DNA of 64,000 nucleotides, from positions 17,200 to 81,199 of the forward strand of contig DASYRM010000020.1 of the NCBI GenBank assembly GCA_036004405.1. The letters run 5' to 3'. Under the pieces are notes generated by a model. It had not been told where the DNA came from. It saw only the letters and a program-made list of their open reading frames with translations, and searched no databases. The DNA is from DASYRM01 sp036004405 (GTDB taxonomy: Bacteria > Acidobacteriota > Vicinamibacteria > Vicinamibacterales > UBA2999). Each line of letters starts with the position of its first letter. The stretch's first letter is position 1. The position numbers and the translations under genes were made by a program. Below are positions 17,657 to 27,402 of the stretch, in pieces.

Positions 17657-19210
17657 ATGGCATCTCTTTCCTACTGGACCGACTCAGCCTCACTGCCGGT
17701 GTTCGCCAAGCTCGATCGCGACACGCACGCCGACGTGGTCGTGGTGGGCGGCGGCATCACCGGTCTCACCACCGCGTATCTGTTGATGCGAAGCGGACGC
17801 AACGTGGCGCTGCTCGAGCGCGGGCGTTGTGTCGGGATCGACACCGCGCACACGAGCGCGCACCTCACGATGGTCACCGACACGCGGCTGACGGAGCTCG
17901 TCAGCCGCTTCGGACGCACGCACGCGCAGGCCGCCTGGGACGCCGGCCGCGCCGCCATCGCCCAGATTGACGAGATTGCCTGCGAACACGAGATCGACTG
18001 CGGCTTCAAATGGGTGGAGGGCTATCTCCACGCGCGCGACTCACGGGCCGCTGCCGACGAGGGCGAGGTGTTCCGCGCCGAAGCCGCGCTCGCCTGCGAG
18101 CTGGGGTTCGATGCGACGTTCACGACCACCGTGCCGTTTGCCGGCGGTCCTGGCATCCGCTTCCACGATCAGGCGAGAGTGCATCCACGCCGCTACCTGG
18201 CGGGCGTCGCCCGCGTGTTCACGGACGCAGGCGGCCGCATCTTCGAGCACAGCGCGGCCGAGGAGTTCCGCGAGGCACCGCTCGGCGTCAAGGCCAACGG
18301 CCACTGGGTGGCGTGCGACGACATCGTGCTGGCGACGCACAACCCGCTGATGGGCATCGCGTCGATGGCGCTGGCCTCGGCGTTTCAAACCAAGCTGGCG
18401 CTCTACACGAGTTACGTCGTGGCCGGGCGCATCCCGCGCGGCACCGTGCCGGACGCGCTCTTCTGGGACACCGGCGACCCGTATCGCTACGTGCGTCTCG
18501 AGGCCCATCGCGATCACGATCTGTTGATCGTTGGCGGCGAGGACCACAAGACCGGGCAGGCCGACGCCACGCGGGAGTGCTTCGAGCGGGTCGAGCACAT
18601 AGCGCGCGAGCGCGTTCCGGAAATCGAGCTCACCCATCGCTGGTCCGGACAGGTGATCCAGACGCCAGACGGCTTGCCGTACATCGGCCGCATGACCGAT
18701 CACCAGTACGCCGCCACGGGGTTCTGCGGTAACGGCCTGACGTTCGGCACGCTCGCGGCGGTGCTCATCACCGATGCGATCGAGGGGCGGGAGAATCCGT
18801 GGACCGACCTGTTCGAACCCGGCCGCCTGGCGCTTCGACGTGGCCTGTGGGAGTACGTGAAGGAGAACGCGGACTACCCGTATTACATGCTGCGGGACAG
18901 GTTCGCCGGCGCCGAGGGGCGTTCGATTCGCGCGGTGAAACGCGGGCAGGGGAGGATCGTCGAGCACAACGGTGAGAAGGTGGCAGCGTACCGCGACTCG
19001 CAGGGCGCGCTGACCCTTCGCTCGGCGGTGTGCACCCACCTGGGGTGCGTGGTCGGCTGGAACGACGCCGAAGGCACGTGGGACTGCCCGTGCCACGGCT
19101 CGCGCTTCACGCCGCAGGGCGACGTCATCGCGGGGCCGGCGGAAACGCCGCTCGCCGAGGTGGGCAAGACCCAGGGGGCGCCGGTCAAAGCTGCCCAGCC
19201 CAAAGGCTAG
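17657..19210 (+). CDS. FAD-dependent oxidoreductase with C-terminal Rieske domain
   Basis: A protein of 517 aa. The N-terminal DAO-type flavin fold has the dinucleotide motif VVVVGGGITGLTTAYLL. The middle continues to GQVIQTPDGLPYIGR and the FAD tail site ATGFCGNGLTFGT. From about residue 420 a Rieske [2Fe-2S] domain follows, with both ligand boxes intact (CTHLGC and CPCHGSRF). This architecture is known for bacterial amine/glycine oxidase-like proteins. The start ATG at 17657 gives a normal N-terminus. The stop TAG is part of a short tandem repeat (AAAGGCTAG). Confidence 0.9.
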   Translation: MASLSYWTDSASLPVFAKLDRDTHADVVVVGGGITGLTTAYLLMRSGRNVALLERGRCVGIDTAHTSAHLTMVTDTRLTELVSRFGRTHAQAAWDAGRAAIAQIDEIACEHEIDCGFKWVEGYLHARDSRAAADEGEVFRAEAALACELGFDATFTTTVPFAGGPGIRFHDQARVHPRRYLAGVARVFTDAGGRIFEHSAAEEFREAPLGVKANGHWVACDDIVLATHNPLMGIASMALASAFQTKLALYTSYVVAGRIPRGTVPDALFWDTGDPYRYVRLEAHRDHDLLIVGGEDHKTGQADATRECFERVEHIARERVPEIELTHRWSGQVIQTPDGLPYIGRMTDHQYAATGFCGNGLTFGTLAAVLITDAIEGRENPWTDLFEPGRLALRRGLWEYVKENADYPYYMLRDRFAGAEGRSIRAVKRGQGRIVEHNGEKVAAYRDSQGALTLRSAVCTHLGCVVGWNDAEGTWDCPCHGSRFTPQGDVIAGPAETPLAEVGKTQGAPVKAAQPKG

Positions 19211-19230
19211 AGGCTAAAGGCTAAAGGCTT
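19202..19230. repeat. Tandem GGCTAAA micro-repeat at a gene end
   Basis: AAAGGCTAG, AGGCTAAAG and GCTAAAGGC units follow each other. The first contains the TAG stop of the FAD/Rieske gene. The repeat fills the gap before the convergent gene. Confidence 0.65.
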
Positions 19231-19236
19231 CCAGCG

Positions 19237-20439
19237 TCAGAGATAAGACAGCCACCAGTCGCGGCGGCGGCGCTTCACATCACCCCACCAGCGGCACAGC
19301 GGATAGAGGATGGCGAGCACGACGATCCAGGCCCCGTAAACCACCGCCAGCGGAAAGCTCGAGCCGGCAAACACGCCCGGGTCGAAGAAAAGGTAGTGGA
19401 TGGTGTTGAACATGCCGGTGATGTTGTGGCCGGCGGCGGCGTGGACGCCCACCGCCAGCCCGTGCATCACGAAGAGATGGGCCACGTACGCCATCAGCGG
19501 CACGGCGCCGTAGATGCGGAAGAAGCCGGTCACCGGGCCGCGCATGCGATCGAAGACGGGCACGAGCAGCAGCATCGGCCCGAGCGTGGCGCAGACATAC
19601 TGGAGCGATGGCGGGTATTTCTGGACGTTGAAGAACGCCATCACCGTCTTGCCGGCGGTGTCCTGCGGTGCCCATGGCCCCGGGTCGCCGTAGAGGTTGA
19701 ACGTGCGAAGCAGGAAGAACACGGCGATCATCCCGAGCGAGATGCGCACGAGCGTGCGGTCGCGCCGCGGCGACACGAAGACCGACCCGAGGGCGTAGCC
19801 GAGCGCCATGACGCCAATCCACGCCAGCACCGGATAGACCACCAGGCCGATAACGGAGCCATTCCACGTGAGCGGGCCGCGCTCGTGCAGCAGATACCAG
19901 GCCCACGCCCCGTTGCCGAATCGCGCGGCCCGGATCGGGTCGAGCAGGTTGTGCCCGGCCACGATGGCCACCGCGAGTGCGAACACGGCGCCAGGCGGGA
20001 GCCGGATCAGCGCCGCCAGCACGATCATGGAGACGCCGATGGCCCAGATCACCTGGAACGGCAGAAGGAACGGGATCGAGAACGACCAGGCGAATCCGAT
20101 CACCGTCCATTCCAGAAAGAGCAGCCACAGGCCGCGCGTCACCAGGAACCGCGCGAGCCGCGCCGGGTCCTTGCCTTTGGCGCCCTGCAGCCAGACCGAC
20201 ACCCCGGCGAGGAAGACGAACGTCGGGGCGCAGAAGTGAGTGACCCAACGCGTGACGTAGAGTGCGCCGGTCGTCACCGACGGGTCGACCGGATCGTAGG
20301 CGTACCCGCTCTCGTGGAAGTAGTCGCGTACGTGATCGAGTGCCATCAGCACGATGACCAGTCCGCGAAGCACGTCGAGCGCCTGCACGCGGGTTCCGGG
20401 TGGGAGCGCTTGGGAGGAGGCGGGAGCGGAGGCTGGCAC
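19237..20439 (-). CDS. DUF1624 / HGSNAT-like membrane acyltransferase
   Basis: A polytopic membrane protein of 400 aa with about ten helices. The first segment is diagnostic (LDVLRGLVIVLMALDHVRDYF), a pattern shared with heparan-alpha-glucosaminide N-acetyltransferase and DUF1624 proteins, where the His/Asp pair lies in the membrane. Later parts include HFCAPTFVFLAGVSVWLQG and a C-terminal membrane block ending in a basic RRRRDWW tail. It probably acylates an envelope sugar, but the substrate is unknown. The upstream membrane-protein gene is 42 nt away on the same strand. Confidence 0.75.
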   Translation of the reverse strand: MPASAPASSQALPPGTRVQALDVLRGLVIVLMALDHVRDYFHESGYAYDPVDPSVTTGALYVTRWVTHFCAPTFVFLAGVSVWLQGAKGKDPARLARFLVTRGLWLLFLEWTVIGFAWSFSIPFLLPFQVIWAIGVSMIVLAALIRLPPGAVFALAVAIVAGHNLLDPIRAARFGNGAWAWYLLHERGPLTWNGSVIGLVVYPVLAWIGVMALGYALGSVFVSPRRDRTLVRISLGMIAVFFLLRTFNLYGDPGPWAPQDTAGKTVMAFFNVQKYPPSLQYVCATLGPMLLLVPVFDRMRGPVTGFFRIYGAVPLMAYVAHLFVMHGLAVGVHAAAGHNITGMFNTIHYLFFDPGVFAGSSFPLAVVYGAWIVVLAILYPLCRWWGDVKRRRRDWWLSYL

Positions 20440-20481
20440 GAAGGCGCCGATTCTAGATCAGCCGGGCAGCGACGAGGGCTT

Positions 20482-21897
20482 TTAGTTCAGATCGAGCAGC
20501 GACCGCCAGCCGGTCCACTCCACGGCACGTGGGCGCGCCCGCAGCGCGCTGCGCCGGAGGCGGGTGACCAGCGCCTCCGCGTCCGGTGTGGTGACGGCGA
20601 TGTGCTGCCGTTCGAGCCAAGCGTAGACGTCCCGCCACTCCTGCTGGACGCGCGCCGCCTGCATTTCCAGCCGCAGCGGCAGGGCGGTCGTGCGCACGGT
20701 CCACAGGGCGAGCCCGAGGACCACGGCCGTCCGTACCATCCGCGCGCGCGGACCTTTCGTACTCTCGAGAAGCATCGCCGTTGCCGCGTAGACGGCGAGG
20801 GCGAAGCAGACGCCGCCGGTGCTCATGATCACGTCCTTGGTGTAGCCGAAGCTCACGACGGCGTTGGCGCCGAGGACAGCGACCGCGACCAGCAGCAGGT
20901 GCTCGTGCCGGCCTGCGTTCGCCGCGCGCCAGCGCCCCAGCGCGATCGGTACGGCACGCAGCACCAGGCCGGCCGCCACCACCGAGGCGGCGACGTTGAC
21001 CCAGAGCCACGCCGGCCACCACTCGCCCGCCGCCACGCCGTGGGTGGCGTACCAGACGCCGCCCCGTGGTTCCGCGAGCAGCACGGTCGCGAACGACGCG
21101 GCGACGTTATAGAGGTAGAAGGGCCAGGGGTTCGATCCGAATCGGGTGACGAGCTCGCCCGGTTCGAGCACGCGGAAGCCGAAGCCCGACGCCCGTTCGC
21201 TGAGCGACGGCGTTCCGGCGCCGAGCACGGCGAACCGGATCAGGAGATACGCCGCCACCAGCCCCACCACCACTGCCGCGCCCTTCCGCGAGATGCCGCG
21301 CATGCCGGCCAGCCGCGCACAGACGGCGGCGGCAGCCACCAGCAGGCCCGATTCGAGGATCAGGATCGCGGTGGCACAGGTGACGGCCGCCGCCACGTCG
21401 CGCCAGCGGGCCGGCTCGCCATCGGCCAGCGCCAGCACCCCCAGCACGCACAGCGCGATGGTCAGAAACGAATTGATTGGAAACGCCTCGCGCACGAGGC
21501 CGTCGAAGGTATGGATGCCGAAGAGCACCAGCACCGCCAGGATCGCGGCGACGCTCTCGCGTGGCGAACGCACGGCCATCAGACGCAGAACCAGCAGTGC
21601 GAGCAGCACGAGCTGGACGACGTGGAGAGCTTTGAACACCACCGTTTCATGGCCACCGGCGGCGTCGTACGCGAGCTTGATCTGCGCCCACAGCAGCGGC
21701 CGCACGTAGGCACCGTTCGAGAACTGGCCGGCGAACACGTCGCCCAGCGTCTGGGGTTGGACCTGTAACAGGTTCCCGAGGCTGTCGCTCACCTGGACGG
21801 GGATGCGGCAGACCTCATAGGCAATGAGCCCCGTGAGCGCCAGCATGACCGCCACGGCGATCGCACGAGGGGAGAGAGCACGCCGCGCCGGCTGCAT
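20482..21897 (-). CDS. Multi-pass membrane protein, unknown
   Basis: A protein of 471 aa with about ten predicted membrane helices. The first loop (about residues 35-60, VSDSLGNLLQVQPQTLGD) and the overall layout resemble the GT-C/ArnT-like membrane glycosyltransferase group, but I see no decisive catalytic motif. The C-terminal 90 residues form a soluble helical tail. Its DUF1624-like neighbour suggests a shared role in an envelope or glycan process; that is inference. Confidence 0.6.
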   Translation of the reverse strand: MQPARRALSPRAIAVAVMLALTGLIAYEVCRIPVQVSDSLGNLLQVQPQTLGDVFAGQFSNGAYVRPLLWAQIKLAYDAAGGHETVVFKALHVVQLVLLALLVLRLMAVRSPRESVAAILAVLVLFGIHTFDGLVREAFPINSFLTIALCVLGVLALADGEPARWRDVAAAVTCATAILILESGLLVAAAAVCARLAGMRGISRKGAAVVVGLVAAYLLIRFAVLGAGTPSLSERASGFGFRVLEPGELVTRFGSNPWPFYLYNVAASFATVLLAEPRGGVWYATHGVAAGEWWPAWLWVNVAASVVAAGLVLRAVPIALGRWRAANAGRHEHLLLVAVAVLGANAVVSFGYTKDVIMSTGGVCFALAVYAATAMLLESTKGPRARMVRTAVVLGLALWTVRTTALPLRLEMQAARVQQEWRDVYAWLERQHIAVTTPDAEALVTRLRRSALRARPRAVEWTGWRSLLDLN

Positions 21898-21926
21898 GGG
21901 ACCGGAAAGTATAGAACCGGCGTGGA

Positions 21927-24365
21927 TCAGCGTGCCGGCCGCACGACCAGCGCCGCCAGCGCGTGCGGCGTCCGTGACCGGTCCAGCCGGGTGCCGAGCC
22001 GGCGCACCATCGCCGTCCAGGCCGCGCGACTGGCCGCGTCATCGGACGCGCGACGAACCGGGCGCGGCCGCTCTCGCAGCGCCGCCGCCCACTCGGGCCG
22101 CGGGCGCCCGGTGGCGTCGAGGGCGACCACCTCGAAGTCGGGGCCGTCCTTGTAGACCGCGGCCAGCCCCTCACCCGCCTCGCCACCCGCGAGCAGCTCC
22201 AGCCGCACGACCCGGCCGAGCAACCCGTCTTCCACCTGCGCCAGGATGCCTTCGACCAGTGGGTGGCCGGAGGAGAAGAAGTCGATCGTTTCGTCCTCGA
22301 CTGCCTCCTCGCGATCGAACGACCCCACGTAGGCGGACCCGGTGCGGACGCCAGGCAGGCTGTCTACGAGCGCGCCGCTCCCCAGCTCGATGGCGAAGAT
22401 GCGCCGCCCGCGCGTGTGCTCCACCGAGAAGCCGAGTCGCGTGCACGCGGCCACCACCACGTCCTGCGTGAGCGCGTCGAGGTCGGCGGGAACGCGCGCC
22501 AGGAGATCGGCCGCCATGTCGGCGCGGTAGGGATGCCGGTGCAGCTGCTGAAAGGCGGCCTCGCGGATGCGGGTGCGCGCCGCGCCCACGTCGGCCACGA
22601 GCGCGGTGCACGCGTCGTCCCCGAGCGATGCATCGGCGTCGGCGGCCACCGCGTCGAGCGTACTCTCGACCTGCGCCAGCTCGGGCTCCACGCCCGCGAG
22701 CGGCTCGCGAAAGAGGCCCAGCGATTCGAACAGCCGGGCGGCGTCGGCACCGATTCCCCGGGGCGCGCGGAAGTAGACGATCTCCACGGGCAGGCGGCGG
22801 CCGATGCGATCGAGCCGCCCGATGCGCTGCTCGACGACCGACGGCTTCCACGGGAGGTCGAACAGCACCAGGCGGCGGCAGAACTCGAAGTTGCGCCCCT
22901 CGCCGCCGGCCTCGGTCGAGACGAGCAGGCTGGGCCCGCCGGGTTCGCGGAACCGCGCCACTTCGAGGTCGCGCCGTGCGGGCGGCAGCTCTTCGTGAAA
23001 CGCCCCTGTCGCCAGCTGCGCACGATGGCTGAGCGCGGTGCGCAGCATCTCCAGCGTTTCACGGTGGGCGACGAACACGAGAGTCTTTTCGCGCGCGTCG
23101 CGCCAGCGGGGCGCCTGTGTCAGCAGCCAGTCAAGGCGTGGATCCGACCCGTCCATCGCGTGCGCCTGTTCGCGCAAGGCGCGCTCCTCGGGCCCCAGCA
23201 CCGTGGCCAGAGCGGCGCCCGAGGCGAGGGCGCGGCGGATCCGGTCGCCCTTCTGGCGCCGGGCCACGGCGTGGGGCGCGGCGGCAGAACGCACGGCGCC
23301 TTCGACCGTGTCACGCACGCGCCAGCGCGAGGGATCGTCGATGGTGATCGGCACGCCGACTCGCGGCGGCAGCCCGCCGATGTCGACGCGTCGCGTCGAG
23401 CTCGTGCACGGCGGCAGCGGCGTGCCGGCGGCGAGCCTCGCCTCGAAGCCGACGTCCTCGGGGAATTCGTCAGGCCGCAGCAGCTGCAGCAGCCGGAAGA
23501 AGCCGTGCGCGTCGTCTTCGAGCGGCGTCGCGCTCAGCAGCAGCACGTGGCGGCCGAGCGCGGCAATCGGCGCCACGGCGCGCCACGCCGGCTCGCCGGG
23601 ATGTCCTGGCGGCCGCCGCAGGTGCTGGGCTTCGTCTACCACCAGCAGGTCGATCCCGGCCGCGACCGCCTGCGAGGTGAGCACCGGATTGGCCGTCAGC
23701 GTCTCGAGCGCGATGACCGCGCGCCGGTGCAGCTCGAACGGATTGAACCCGGTGCCGAAGTCGCGCTCCACGTCGGCGAGGCGCCGCTCGTCGAGGAGCG
23801 TGAACACCTGGTGATACTTGCGCCACAGCTCGCCGAGCCACTGCACGGTGAGCGCCGCAGGCACCACCACGAGGCATCGTTCGAGACGGCGGGTGTGGAC
23901 CAGATGATTGAGGATGAGGCACGCCTCGATGGTTTTGCCGAGGCCCACCTCGTCGGCCAGCAGCCAGCGGACCGGATCTCCGTCCGTCGCGTGGCTGGCG
24001 ACGTGGAGCTGGTGCGGAAACAGGCGCACGCGGCCGCCGAGAAACGAGCCCAGCCCGTCGGCTTCGCGGACGCGCCGCAGGTGAAGGACGTCGAGGTGGA
24101 TGAGGAAATCGGCGGCCTCGTCGAGGTCGCCTCGTATCAGGCGGTCGATCAGCGGGCGCTCGAGTGGCGGCGCGCTCGCATCCGGCTCCAGGCGCACGAG
24201 CGCGTCGGCGTTCGCGGCGAGCCGCAGCGTGGTGCCGGCGCGCGGAAACTCGACCACGAGCGTGCGCCCCTCGAGTGCGGTGACGCGCCCGATGCCCAGC
24301 TCGGGATTGAAACGGTGCGTGAGGTGGTCGCCCGGAGTCCAGGCTCGAGTCCGCGTATCGGTCAT
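21927..24365 (-). CDS. RapA-like SNF2-family helicase
   Basis: A protein of 812 aa. The N-terminal 60 residues form a Tudor-like beta domain (LGIGRVTALEGRTLVVEFPR), as in RapA. The SNF2 ATPase core has LLADEVGLGKTIEACLIL (Walker A 141-145), VVDEAQH (motif II) and LLSATPLEDD. The second RecA domain carries EAGGEGRNFEFC and EQRIGRLDRIGR. The C-terminal part is RapA_C-like. RapA recycles RNA polymerase after termination, and this distant member may do so or may serve in DNA repair. The start ATG at 24365 is preferred; an upstream extension overlaps the EF-hand gene. Confidence 0.88.
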   Translation of the reverse strand: MTDTRTRAWTPGDHLTHRFNPELGIGRVTALEGRTLVVEFPRAGTTLRLAANADALVRLEPDASAPPLERPLIDRLIRGDLDEAADFLIHLDVLHLRRVREADGLGSFLGGRVRLFPHQLHVASHATDGDPVRWLLADEVGLGKTIEACLILNHLVHTRRLERCLVVVPAALTVQWLGELWRKYHQVFTLLDERRLADVERDFGTGFNPFELHRRAVIALETLTANPVLTSQAVAAGIDLLVVDEAQHLRRPPGHPGEPAWRAVAPIAALGRHVLLLSATPLEDDAHGFFRLLQLLRPDEFPEDVGFEARLAAGTPLPPCTSSTRRVDIGGLPPRVGVPITIDDPSRWRVRDTVEGAVRSAAAPHAVARRQKGDRIRRALASGAALATVLGPEERALREQAHAMDGSDPRLDWLLTQAPRWRDAREKTLVFVAHRETLEMLRTALSHRAQLATGAFHEELPPARRDLEVARFREPGGPSLLVSTEAGGEGRNFEFCRRLVLFDLPWKPSVVEQRIGRLDRIGRRLPVEIVYFRAPRGIGADAARLFESLGLFREPLAGVEPELAQVESTLDAVAADADASLGDDACTALVADVGAARTRIREAAFQQLHRHPYRADMAADLLARVPADLDALTQDVVVAACTRLGFSVEHTRGRRIFAIELGSGALVDSLPGVRTGSAYVGSFDREEAVEDETIDFFSSGHPLVEGILAQVEDGLLGRVVRLELLAGGEAGEGLAAVYKDGPDFEVVALDATGRPRPEWAAALRERPRPVRRASDDAASRAAWTAMVRRLGTRLDRSRTPHALAALVVRPAR

Positions 24366-24408
24366 CGCCGGCGGCGCGGGATGCTGATCCCGCGCCGCCC
24401 GATCGAGC

Positions 24409-25563
24409 TTACCTCGGGACGCGTGGCGCCCCGCCGCTGGCGGTGAACTCCTGCCGGCTGATGATGCCGTCGTTGTTGGTGTCGTACCGCCTGAAGCTGG
24501 CCACCGACCACTGCCATTCACCCAGCTCCAGCCGCCCGTTGCCGTTGGTGTCGATGCTGCCGAAGCCGTCGAACCGCGTCGAGCCGTCGCCCACCACCTC
24601 GGCCCGGCTCAGCACGTTGTCGTTGTTGCGGTCGAGCCACTCGAACGCATCGAGGCTGCCGTGCCACTCGCTGCGCTCGACGCGCCCGTTGTTGTTCATG
24701 TCGAGATACTCGAACCGGTCGTCGCGGTCGTCGTCCCACTGCCCGTTGTTCTCGAACTCGGCGGGCGACAGGACGCCATTGCGGTCGCGATCGGCGCGGC
24801 GGAAGTATTCCGGCCCGTAGTACCACTCGTTCGGAACGATCCGCCCGTCGTTGTTGCGGTCGATGCGGCGGAAGGCGCCGGGTGTCCATGTGGCCGGCCC
24901 GTTGGGATCGAAGTCGCCTTCGTCGTTCGGCCAGCGCTGGGCGCCCATGCGCACCTCGCTGTTCGACAGCACGCCGTCACGATTCCAGTCGTGCACGTTG
25001 AACGACTGGTTGCTGCCGTTCCATTCGCTCCGCTGGATGAGGCCGTCGCCGTTGCGATCCATGCTGCGGAACCGGAACCAGCCGTTGTTCGCGCTGTTGT
25101 ATTGCGCGCCACAGTAACGGACGCCCTGTCCCGGCACCACCTGCTCGCCGAACTTCTGCTGGTACTCCGGCGAGCTGATCAGGCTCGAGATCGCCGCGTC
25201 CAGGTCGCGCTCCGCCAGCTGGAGGTGTGACTCGAGCCCGCCCGGGTCGGCCTCGCGACCCAGGAGGTGCTTGTAGAGCGTGGCCACACCCCGCCGGCGG
25301 TTGGCCTCGCTGCCGCCCGCCAGGAAGCGCTGCTTGTGCTCGGCCGACGCGGCAATCCCCTGCACCAGCTCGCGCACGGTCGTCTGATTGTTGCGCAGCC
25401 GATTCACGGAGCTGCCCGCCTCGGTGCCGTTCGCATTGCGTTCCAGCACCTGGCGGTAGATGGCGTTCACCACCTGCTGGGCGTCGGTCGTACAGTTCTG
25501 CGCCGAGGCCAGGGCTGGAACGGCCAGGATCCCCGTCAACAGGAGAGTGGTTCGTACGGGCAT
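24409..25563 (-). CDS. Secreted protein with DUF4214 and eight EF-hands
   Basis: A protein of 384 aa with a signal peptide (LLLTGILAVPALASAQ). The N-terminal part (VVNAIYRQVLERNANGTEAG, then LGREADPGGLESH) is DUF4214-like. From about residue 165 there are eight calcium-loop candidates of the DxNxDG type: DRNGDGLIQRSEW, DWNRDGVLSNSEV, DRNNDGRIVPNEW, DRDRNGVLSPAEF, DMNNNGRVERSEW, DRNNDNVLSRAEV, DTNGNGRLELGEW and DTNNDGIISRQEF. It is probably a calcium-binding extracellular or periplasmic protein. It lies 11 nt downstream of the OmpA-like gene on the same strand. Confidence 0.85.
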   Translation of the reverse strand: MPVRTTLLLTGILAVPALASAQNCTTDAQQVVNAIYRQVLERNANGTEAGSSVNRLRNNQTTVRELVQGIAASAEHKQRFLAGGSEANRRRGVATLYKHLLGREADPGGLESHLQLAERDLDAAISSLISSPEYQQKFGEQVVPGQGVRYCGAQYNSANNGWFRFRSMDRNGDGLIQRSEWNGSNQSFNVHDWNRDGVLSNSEVRMGAQRWPNDEGDFDPNGPATWTPGAFRRIDRNNDGRIVPNEWYYGPEYFRRADRDRNGVLSPAEFENNGQWDDDRDDRFEYLDMNNNGRVERSEWHGSLDAFEWLDRNNDNVLSRAEVVGDGSTRFDGFGSIDTNGNGRLELGEWQWSVASFRRYDTNNDGIISRQEFTASGGAPRVPR

Positions 25564-25574
25564 GATCGCCTCCG

Positions 25575-27209
25575 TTAGTGCGTGCCGGTGCCGATGGCTT
25601 CGCCCGACACCACGAGCTCCACGCGCCGGTTACGCTGACGGCCCGCGGCGGTGTCGTTGGTCGCCACCGGACGGCTCTCGCCGAAACCAACCGTCGTGAC
25701 GCTCTGCGCCGCAATGCGCTGCGACACCAGGTAGCTGCGCACAGACTCGGCACGGCGCTCCGACAAGGCCTGGTTGTAGCTGTCCGAGCCGACGCTGTCG
25801 GTGTGCCCCTCGATTTCGAGCTTCAGATCCGGATGGGTGACCAGAATCCCGGACACGCGCGCCAGCTTCTCGCGCGCCCCCGGCTTCAACGTCGCCTGTG
25901 CGGTGTCGAAGAGCACGTCGGACAGGTTGACGATGAGGCCGCGAGCCGTCTCGCGCGTTTCGAGAATGACGTTCAGCTGCTGGCGCAGGCGCTCGCGCAG
26001 CTCGGCTCGCTCGCGCTCGGACTGCGCGGCAGATTCGCGCGCACGCGATGCCTCGGCTTCCGCATCGCGCAGCGACGCTTCGGCACGCTGACGATCGGCG
26101 TCGGCCTGGGCACGCGCGGCTTCCGCCCGCTGGCGCTCCGCCTCGGCCTGCGCGCGTGCCGCGTCGGCCTGCGCGCGAGCGTTGTCGGCGTCGGCCTTGG
26201 CGCGTTCGGCGTCCGCCCGCTGCGCCGCCGCGGCCTGCGCGTTCAGCTCGGCCTGCCGGCGCTGGTCGGCTTCGGCACGGGCACGAGCAATCGCGTCCTG
26301 CTCGCGCGCCGCGGCCGCGCGGCGCTGCTCGGCCTGGTATTCCTCTTCCTGCCGCTGCAGGCCGACGAGCCGTGCATCTTCAGCCGTCTGCGCGGCTTGC
26401 CGCGCCGGCTGCATGATGTCGTTCCTGCCCCGGTGCTTCTCACGCGCGACCTCGGCTTGATTCAGGAGTCCCGCGGCCTTGTTGAAGCTGTCGGCCGCGA
26501 AACGGTCGGCGCCCGCCAGGCGGGCAAGCTCCACGGCATTCCGGGCCTCGGCCAGATCGAGCGGCGCTCCGGGTTCGAGCGGCTTGATCCGCAACCGGCC
26601 GGCATCCTGATTCATCAGGTAGGACCCGCGCTTCAGGAGCTCGTACCTCGCCTGGATGGTCTCCGCCCGCCCCCTCGTGTTGTCGCGCAGGACGTTCTCC
26701 ATCACCACCACGTCGCTCGGCTGCGTCACCGCGAAGTAGGGCTCGGCGGTGAGAATCAGGCCGAAGGCCTGCAACTCCGTCGTGACCTTCACACGCGCAT
26801 CGGCGTCGTCACGCTGCACTTCGCCGAGGTTGGTCGCGCGCCCCTCGGGCGTGATCGCCCACAGGACGTAGGTCAGATACTCGCGGCCGAACCGCGTCGG
26901 CGGCGCGAGCTTGTCGAAGCGCGCGTCGATGTGGATGTAGCCCTTTTCGCCCTCGACGATGGCGCTTCCGGTGGCCATCGGCATCAGCGGTGTGCCGGCG
27001 AAGTCGATTTTGGTCTCGCCGCTACGCGGGCGGTAGTTGACCGCCGGCGTCGTGCGCCCGACGACTGTGACGCGGAAGAGCGGCACGCCGTTGTCGGTCG
27101 CCACGACCGCCGTGGGCCGCTGCGTCGGATTGGGTGCCGCCGTCTGTGCCGACGCCGCACCGGCCGAGAGAACGCCGCATGCCACCAGGACTGCTGTTCG
27201 AGTGACCAT
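25575..27209 (-). CDS. OmpA-family protein with long coiled coil
   Basis: A protein of 544 aa with a signal peptide (VLVACGVLSAGAASAQ). The first 180 residues form a beta-rich region. A DUF4398-like helical segment follows (ARLAGADRFAADSFNKA), then a coiled coil of about 130 residues built from Ala/Arg/Glu repeats (DAARAQAEAERQRAEAARAQ). The C-terminal OmpA peptidoglycan-binding domain has VLFDTAQATLKPGAREKL, LEIEGHTDSVGSDSYN and LSERRAESVRSYL. It probably bridges the envelope to the wall, and its downstream neighbour is the EF-hand protein. Confidence 0.88.
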   Translation of the reverse strand: MVTRTAVLVACGVLSAGAASAQTAAPNPTQRPTAVVATDNGVPLFRVTVVGRTTPAVNYRPRSGETKIDFAGTPLMPMATGSAIVEGEKGYIHIDARFDKLAPPTRFGREYLTYVLWAITPEGRATNLGEVQRDDADARVKVTTELQAFGLILTAEPYFAVTQPSDVVVMENVLRDNTRGRAETIQARYELLKRGSYLMNQDAGRLRIKPLEPGAPLDLAEARNAVELARLAGADRFAADSFNKAAGLLNQAEVAREKHRGRNDIMQPARQAAQTAEDARLVGLQRQEEEYQAEQRRAAAAREQDAIARARAEADQRRQAELNAQAAAAQRADAERAKADADNARAQADAARAQAEAERQRAEAARAQADADRQRAEASLRDAEAEASRARESAAQSERERAELRERLRQQLNVILETRETARGLIVNLSDVLFDTAQATLKPGAREKLARVSGILVTHPDLKLEIEGHTDSVGSDSYNQALSERRAESVRSYLVSQRIAAQSVTTVGFGESRPVATNDTAAGRQRNRRVELVVSGEAIGTGTH

Positions 27210-27402
27210 GTTGCACCTCGCGATCAAACGATGAGCAGGGCAGGAACGCCCGCGAGGTGAAGTGCAAGATGGGCGCCCCCGTCAGGTTTGCGAATCGTTC
27301 AGAAAAGCGGGGGAAGTGCTCGACAGCAGCCGGGCTCGCGCGGCCGAGCCGGTGTTGCAAGGCTTACTCAGCCGACTGTTGTGAGGGGTCAGCTGTGGAA
27401 AG

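Noticed and set aside
19396..24446. Long plus-strand frames (790 and 727 codons) opposite the membrane proteins and the RapA-like gene
   Set aside because: Composition is dominated by Arg, His, Gly and Glu with no domain. The minus strand encodes membrane proteins and an intact SNF2 core.
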